DNA of 64,000 nt. It comes from CAYRWR01 sp964428015 (GTDB lineage: Bacteria; Spirochaetota; Brevinematia; Brevinematales; CAYRWR01). Location of the stretch: contig CAYRWR010000006.1 in the NCBI GenBank assembly GCA_964428015.1, positions 1 to 64,000 of the forward strand, in the 5' to 3' direction. Made by a program: the position numbers and the translations under genes. Within the stretch, counting starts at the first letter, position 1; the number at the start of each line of letters is the position of its first letter. This document shows, piece by piece, positions 60,182-64,000 of this stretch. A model generated the notes under the pieces. The model saw only the letters and a list, made by a program, of their open reading frames with translations. It made no database searches and had not been told where the DNA came from.

Positions 60182-60928
60182 ATGATTGTATTAAAAGCCA
60201 TTGTCCGATTCCTGGTGACCTTGATCATGCTAACTGCCGGGTCTGCGTTTTTTGTATTTAACGGTATCCTGGCCATTTTAGCCGGGGTACTGCGCTGGGA
60301 TACCGGTATCTGGCTGGTTTCCAGATTATGGTCTTATGGTACTTTCATCATGCTGATGAAAAGGGTGAGCATTAAGGGTAAAGAAAATATTCATAACGAT
60401 CGTCCATTCATTGTACTGGCTAACCATGCTTCCCAGTTTGATATAATGGCCCTTTATCTGTTTACACCCCGCGCCGTAGCCTGGCTGGCTAAGGGCAGCC
60501 TGTTCAAGGCTCCGGTCATGGGATGGGTACTGAGCAGCATCGGGTCCATAGCCATTGACCGGGAAAATGCCCGTAATACCCAGAAAAATATACAGGCCAG
60601 GTTGGATAAGACGCGTCAGCAGAAATGGATCGCTATTTTTCCCGAGGGTACCAGGACAGATGATGGACGGATCCAGGATATGAAAAAAGGCTTTATCAAA
60701 GTTATGCGGATCAAAGAGATGGATCTTCTGCCTGTCACTCTCAGCGGTTTTTACGGTTTTCATCCTAAAAAAGGCCAGTTATTTATTAATCCTTTTGTTC
60801 CCCTGGAAATAAATATCCATCCGCCACTGAACTATTCAGACCTAAAAGATCTGCCCGATCGGGAAATTCAGGAAAAAATCAAAACTATCCTGGAAACCGG
60901 TTATTACTCCGGAAAGGAAGGAAAGTAG
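60182..60928 (+). CDS. plsC: 1-acyl-sn-glycerol-3-phosphate acyltransferase
   Basis: Adds the second acyl chain to make phosphatidic acid at the inner membrane. A 248-residue protein with an N-terminal membrane helix (about 8-35), the NHX4D motif in NHASQFDI (about 77) and the substrate motif FPEGTRTDDG (about 151). The start is the ATG at 60182 just after the alternative glmU stop, although the frame stays open further upstream inside that gene. The pairing with a cell-wall sugar enzyme fits envelope growth. Confidence 0.9.
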   Translation: MIVLKAIVRFLVTLIMLTAGSAFFVFNGILAILAGVLRWDTGIWLVSRLWSYGTFIMLMKRVSIKGKENIHNDRPFIVLANHASQFDIMALYLFTPRAVAWLAKGSLFKAPVMGWVLSSIGSIAIDRENARNTQKNIQARLDKTRQQKWIAIFPEGTRTDDGRIQDMKKGFIKVMRIKEMDLLPVTLSGFYGFHPKKGQLFINPFVPLEINIHPPLNYSDLKDLPDREIQEKIKTILETGYYSGKEGK

Positions 60929-60980
60929 CAAAAATCCTTATATTGACCTATAATATTGGTCTAATCAATAAGGAATGAAA

Positions 60981-61592
60981 ATGGATTTAGAATTAGGAAT
61001 AGAACGGTTTATGCGTTGGTTTCAGGATGTTATCCGGGAATTTTATTATTTGAATGACCATTATGATACCAACAAAAACTCTTTCACTGACTCCTATGAC
61101 CGTGTGTTTACCCGTTGGAAAAGAGACATCTATAATAAGTATAAGCACATGATCCTGCATATGCACTGGGTGAATGATTCCCACCTGGTCAGCGAAAACG
61201 AGGTTGTTCTGAATGTGATGTTTCAGAGCACCTATTTGTTTGAACTTAAATACAAATTTGGGGATCAGATAAATATTAATTTTTCTGAATATCTGACCAA
61301 GTTTAAAGAGATTGCTGTGGCATTCAACGATGCTTGTGATCAGTATGATTTTAAGACCAATCAGGAGATTAAAGGATTTGACCCTTTTTTCAAAAACTGG
61401 AAAAAAGAGTATAAAATTTACGACAATGACATCATCCTGGATATCGCCTGGAAAAATAATGAACCGCTAATTGCGGATAATGACCTCTATCTGAACATCA
61501 TGTATAAAGATGATTATCTCTTTCAGGTAAAATATATCCGGGAAGTAGAGATGGATGATAACCTGCAGGATGATTACAAAACAGACATGTGA
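60981..61592 (+). CDS. hypothetical protein with internal duplication
   Basis: A 203-residue soluble, acidic protein built from two related halves (about 15-95 and 110-195). Shared landmarks: DHYDTNKNSF vs DQYDFKTNQE, TRWKRDIYNKYKHMILHMHW vs KNWKKEYKIYDNDIILDIAW, and VVLNVMFQSTYLFELKY vs LYLNIMYKDDYLFQVKY. A tandem duplication within the gene explains this. The family is not recognised. The start at 60981 is preferred to 60975 because of AAGG spacing. It lies between plsC and trpS, with about 50 bp on each side. Confidence 0.65.
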   Translation: MDLELGIERFMRWFQDVIREFYYLNDHYDTNKNSFTDSYDRVFTRWKRDIYNKYKHMILHMHWVNDSHLVSENEVVLNVMFQSTYLFELKYKFGDQININFSEYLTKFKEIAVAFNDACDQYDFKTNQEIKGFDPFFKNWKKEYKIYDNDIILDIAWKNNEPLIADNDLYLNIMYKDDYLFQVKYIREVEMDDNLQDDYKTDM

Positions 61593-61652
61593 TTCTATGC
61601 ATGATTTTTCACTCAAGCATTGACTAAAAAAGTACTGAGAGGGGAAAGCAAA

Positions 61653-62738
61653 ATGTCGCAGGAACAGAAACTGGATTATGGAACTTTTGAAGCTACTTTA
61701 GAAAAAAGTAAGCAGCTGGAAGCTGATCTGGCTAAAAATCCCGTAAAATATAAAGTGTTGACCGGAGACCGACCTACCGGGCGCCTGCATATCGGCCACC
61801 TTTTTGGCTCCTTGCAAAACCGTGTACGCTTACATAAATTAGGGGTTCCCACTTTCATAGTGATTGCAGACTATCAGGTGCTGACTGACCGTGATACCTT
61901 TGAAAATATCTCGGAGAATATCAAGCAGTTAACCTTGGATTACCTGGCTGCCGGAATTGACCCCTCTGACGGCAAGACATCTATCTTTCCACACAGCCAG
62001 ATTCCGGAGTTGAACCAGCTCCTTCTTCCATTTCTGACTTTGGTTACCAATGCAGAACTGGACAGAAATCCCACTGTAAAAGAAGAGATCATCGCTTCCG
62101 GTCAAAAACGTATCAATGCCGGCATGTACACCTATCCTGTACATCAGGCTGCGGATATACTTTTCTGTAAAGGAAATGTAGTCCCGGTTGGGAAAGATCA
62201 ACTGCCTCATCTGGAACTGACCCGAACCATTGCGCGCCGTTTTAATGAGCGCTTTGCTGCCAACCAGCCGGTTTTTCCCGAGCCGCAGCCGCTATTGAGT
62301 CAGTCACCTGTCATTCTGGGCCTGGATGGCTCCCAGAAGATGAGCAAGAGCCGCAATAATGCCATCATGCTCAGTGCTACACCGGAGGAGACAGCCGCTC
62401 TCATCAAGAAAGCGAAGACCGATGCAGACCGCAATATAACCTATGACCCCATTAACAGGCCGGAAGTATCTAATCTGCTGCTTCTGATTTCTCTGGCCAC
62501 AGGCCAGGCTCCGGAAAAAGTAGCTGCTGACATTGGAGATGGGGGAGGCGGAATGTTGAAGAACCGTTTAACGGAAACATTGAATGAGTACCTGAAGCCC
62601 CTGCGAGAAAAAAGAGCTCAATTGGAAAAAAATATGGACGCTGTCCGGGATGTACTCAAAAAAGGAGTACAGAAAGCCCGGGAAGAAGCACAAAAAACCC
62701 TGGATGAAGTCAGACAGGTCATGAATATGGTGATCTAA
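61653..62738 (+). CDS. trpS: tryptophanyl-tRNA synthetase
   Basis: Class I synthetase charging tRNA-Trp. A 361-residue protein with GRLHIGHLFGSL (HIGH motif), VIADYQVLTDRD, YPVHQAADILFCKG and GSQKMSKSRNNAI (KMSKS motif). Length and TrpS-specific context (GDRPTGRLHIGH) exclude TyrRS. The start at 61653 has GAGGGG; earlier in-frame starts lack one. It has a longer N-terminal extension than the shortest TrpS. Confidence 0.95.
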   Translation: MSQEQKLDYGTFEATLEKSKQLEADLAKNPVKYKVLTGDRPTGRLHIGHLFGSLQNRVRLHKLGVPTFIVIADYQVLTDRDTFENISENIKQLTLDYLAAGIDPSDGKTSIFPHSQIPELNQLLLPFLTLVTNAELDRNPTVKEEIIASGQKRINAGMYTYPVHQAADILFCKGNVVPVGKDQLPHLELTRTIARRFNERFAANQPVFPEPQPLLSQSPVILGLDGSQKMSKSRNNAIMLSATPEETAALIKKAKTDADRNITYDPINRPEVSNLLLLISLATGQAPEKVAADIGDGGGGMLKNRLTETLNEYLKPLREKRAQLEKNMDAVRDVLKKGVQKAREEAQKTLDEVRQVMNMVI

Positions 62739-62822
62739 GGGAGAATCAACTTTCCCGGATTTGAAAAGATTTCTGTTGTGCTTTAAGCTTTATGTAAGGA
62801 TAATTAGACAGGAGAATTTGAG

Positions 62823-63560
62823 TTGATTGGTATTATTAAAAGCGGATACAATCTTAAACTCCAGAACTTTGAGGGTCCTCTGGACCTGCTGACTGAGCTT
62901 ATTGGTGATGCCAAGCTGGATATAACAGAAATTTCATTATCCACCATTACGGATCAATATCTGCAGTATATACGCACCATGCAGCTTTTCAATATTGACA
63001 TAGCCAGTGAATTTTTTGTGATAGCGGCCAGCCTGGTGTATATCAAGAGCAAAAAGCTGCTGCCCCGTGTCAAAGAGGATGATGAAGAACTGCTGGATGA
63101 ACAGGAGCTCATCGCCCGTCTTAAAGAATACAAAATATATCGCAGATTAGCCCGCGAGCTGGAAAATATTAAAATGGAAGGGTCTATTTATTACCGCAGA
63201 GGTTACGTCCGTTATCCTATGGGAGACAATAAACCGGTCAAGGAATTTGAGTCCCTTCTGATCGGTGACCTGATCAAGACACTGTCCCGTTATAAAGGCT
63301 CTTTTATCCAGAAAGCGATCCCTATTAAGAGAAGGGAAGTCAGCGTGGAACAGAAAATGACCTTTATTCTGGGTTTACTAAACAAGAAAAAAATGATACA
63401 ATTCTCTGAACTGGTGAACGGGGATATGACCAAAGTCGACAAGATTGCTTCTTTCATTGGAGCTGCTGAGTTGAGCTTCCGGCAAAAGGTCTTATTACGC
63501 CAGTTAAAGCTTTTCGCTGATATTGACATCGAAAGGCGGGAGACTGAACTTTACGCATGA
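62823..63560 (+). CDS. scpA: segregation and condensation protein A
   Basis: ScpA, the kleisin subunit of the SMC-ScpAB chromosome condensin. A 245-residue protein with LQNFEGPLDLLTELI at the N terminus (SMC-neck binding), a middle linker (EEDDEELLDEQELIARLKEY) and a C-terminal winged-helix region (QKMTFILGLLNKKKMIQFSE, IASFIGAAELSFRQKVLLRQ). Starts with TTG, with AGGAG upstream; no ATG is in frame nearby. scpB follows 22 bp later, the standard arrangement. Confidence 0.93.
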   Translation: MIGIIKSGYNLKLQNFEGPLDLLTELIGDAKLDITEISLSTITDQYLQYIRTMQLFNIDIASEFFVIAASLVYIKSKKLLPRVKEDDEELLDEQELIARLKEYKIYRRLARELENIKMEGSIYYRRGYVRYPMGDNKPVKEFESLLIGDLIKTLSRYKGSFIQKAIPIKRREVSVEQKMTFILGLLNKKKMIQFSELVNGDMTKVDKIASFIGAAELSFRQKVLLRQLKLFADIDIERRETELYA

Positions 63561-63582
63561 TTAACGGGGAGTTTTTGAAACA

Positions 63583-64000
63583 ATGCCTTCATCACTTTTT
63601 ATAAACAAGACTTATTCACGACGACAGCTGATGGGACTGCTGGAAGCACTGCTTTTTGTCAATGGCAAGCCTGTTCCGTTTGATCTTTTAGCTGAATCCC
63701 TGGATATGACCAAAAAAGATGTTCAGTCCCTGATTGATGAAATGAATGAAAGTTATACCTCAGAAAACCGGGGATTAACCATCATCAAAGTCGCCGGCGG
63801 CCACCAGCTGGTTAGTCATCCCGCCTACGCGGAAGAATTATCAGAACTGTTTGGCAAAAGAAATGAAAACCAGTTATCAAAAAGTGCCCTGGAAACTCTG
63901 GCGGTTATTGCATACAAGCAGCCTGTTACAAAAGAACAGGTGGATGAGATTCGTGGGGTGTCCAGTACCCGAAGTATTAATCTTCTTATGGGGTATAAGT
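63583..64000 (+). CDS. scpB: segregation and condensation protein B (3' end outside window)
   Basis: Partner of ScpA in condensin. 139 codons are visible before the right edge cuts the frame. The ATG at 63583 opens MPSSLFINKTYSRRQLMG; winged-helix features follow (LLEALLFVNGKPVPFDLLAE) and the strong signature SALETLAVIAYKQPVTKEQV then DEIRGVSST. Follows scpA closely, with GGGGAG upstream. Confidence 0.93.
   Translation, partial: MPSSLFINKTYSRRQLMGLLEALLFVNGKPVPFDLLAESLDMTKKDVQSLIDEMNESYTSENRGLTIIKVAGGHQLVSHPAYAEELSELFGKRNENQLSKSALETLAVIAYKQPVTKEQVDEIRGVSSTRSINLLMGYK

Noticed and set aside
1..64000. CRISPR arrays, prophage or complete insertion sequences
   Set aside because: No regularly spaced repeats, integrase, transposase or phage structural genes were found on either strand.

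Overview
The window looks like chromosome from a diderm (Gram-negative-type) bacterium. Seen directly: outer-membrane beta-barrel candidates, an apolipoprotein N-acyltransferase, many lipoboxes, ExbD/TonB, and well-formed sigma70-type promoters, usually with 16-18 bp spacing. Several families here are, from memory, common in Spirochaetota: KWG/WG repeats, a LA_2272-like surface repeat protein, FecR lipoproteins, the alternative bacterial GlmU, long PPi-phosphofructokinase, and an adenylosuccinate synthetase with GDEGKAK instead of GDEGKGK. I infer a spirochaete or a deep relative of one; there is no rRNA or other marker here to prove it. No phage, IS transposase or CRISPR array is visible.  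Layout. 0-9 kb: a CvpA fragment, two NfeD proteins, then a signalling region with three paralogous degenerate GHKL-ATPase-like proteins, a receiver/ATPase fusion, a FecR lipoprotein, a TPR protein and a GAF/HD-GYP phosphodiesterase. 9-12.6 kb: a leftward operon rodZ-like, rimO, pgsA, pgpA. 12.8-15.1 kb: a rightward lipoprotein, ExbD, TonB and FliL-like cluster with no ExbB. 15-25.6 kb: WG-repeat protein, folA, a starch-binding-type lipoprotein, then murB, lnt, hisZ, purA and a second HD-GYP protein. 25.6-38.8 kb: a large lipoprotein, a VanY-type peptidase and OsmC (one leftward operon), a methyltransferase, UbiB plus a phasin-like partner, ankyrin and surface-repeat proteins, a metallo-beta-lactamase/double cNMP-domain fusion, a GAF-GGDEF cyclase and tRNA-Thr.  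39-57 kb is visibly richer in G+C: a hydrolase, folK, accA, a repeat-bearing intergenic stretch of about 700 bp, pfp behind a near-consensus promoter, cell-surface proteins and barrels, an S55 protease, a second CDP-alcohol phosphatidyltransferase, and an ECF sigma operon. Inside it one barrel gene (50068-51366) is strikingly AT-rich.  The most unusual part is 53857-56557: an ECF sigma factor, a short one-TM protein that fits an anti-sigma factor, and four tandem paralogous four-TM proteins of about 150 residues. They look like MotA/TolQ/ExbB proteins reduced to their membrane core. 57-64 kb: a transglutaminase-like protein with a second FecR lipoprotein, two small genes flanked by palindromes, alternative glmU, plsC, a protein with an internal duplication, trpS, scpA and the start of scpB.  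Together the genes cover envelope assembly (phospholipid, lipoprotein, peptidoglycan), c-di-GMP signalling (one cyclase and two HD-GYP proteins, all with GAF sensors), envelope-stress regulation and basic housekeeping.
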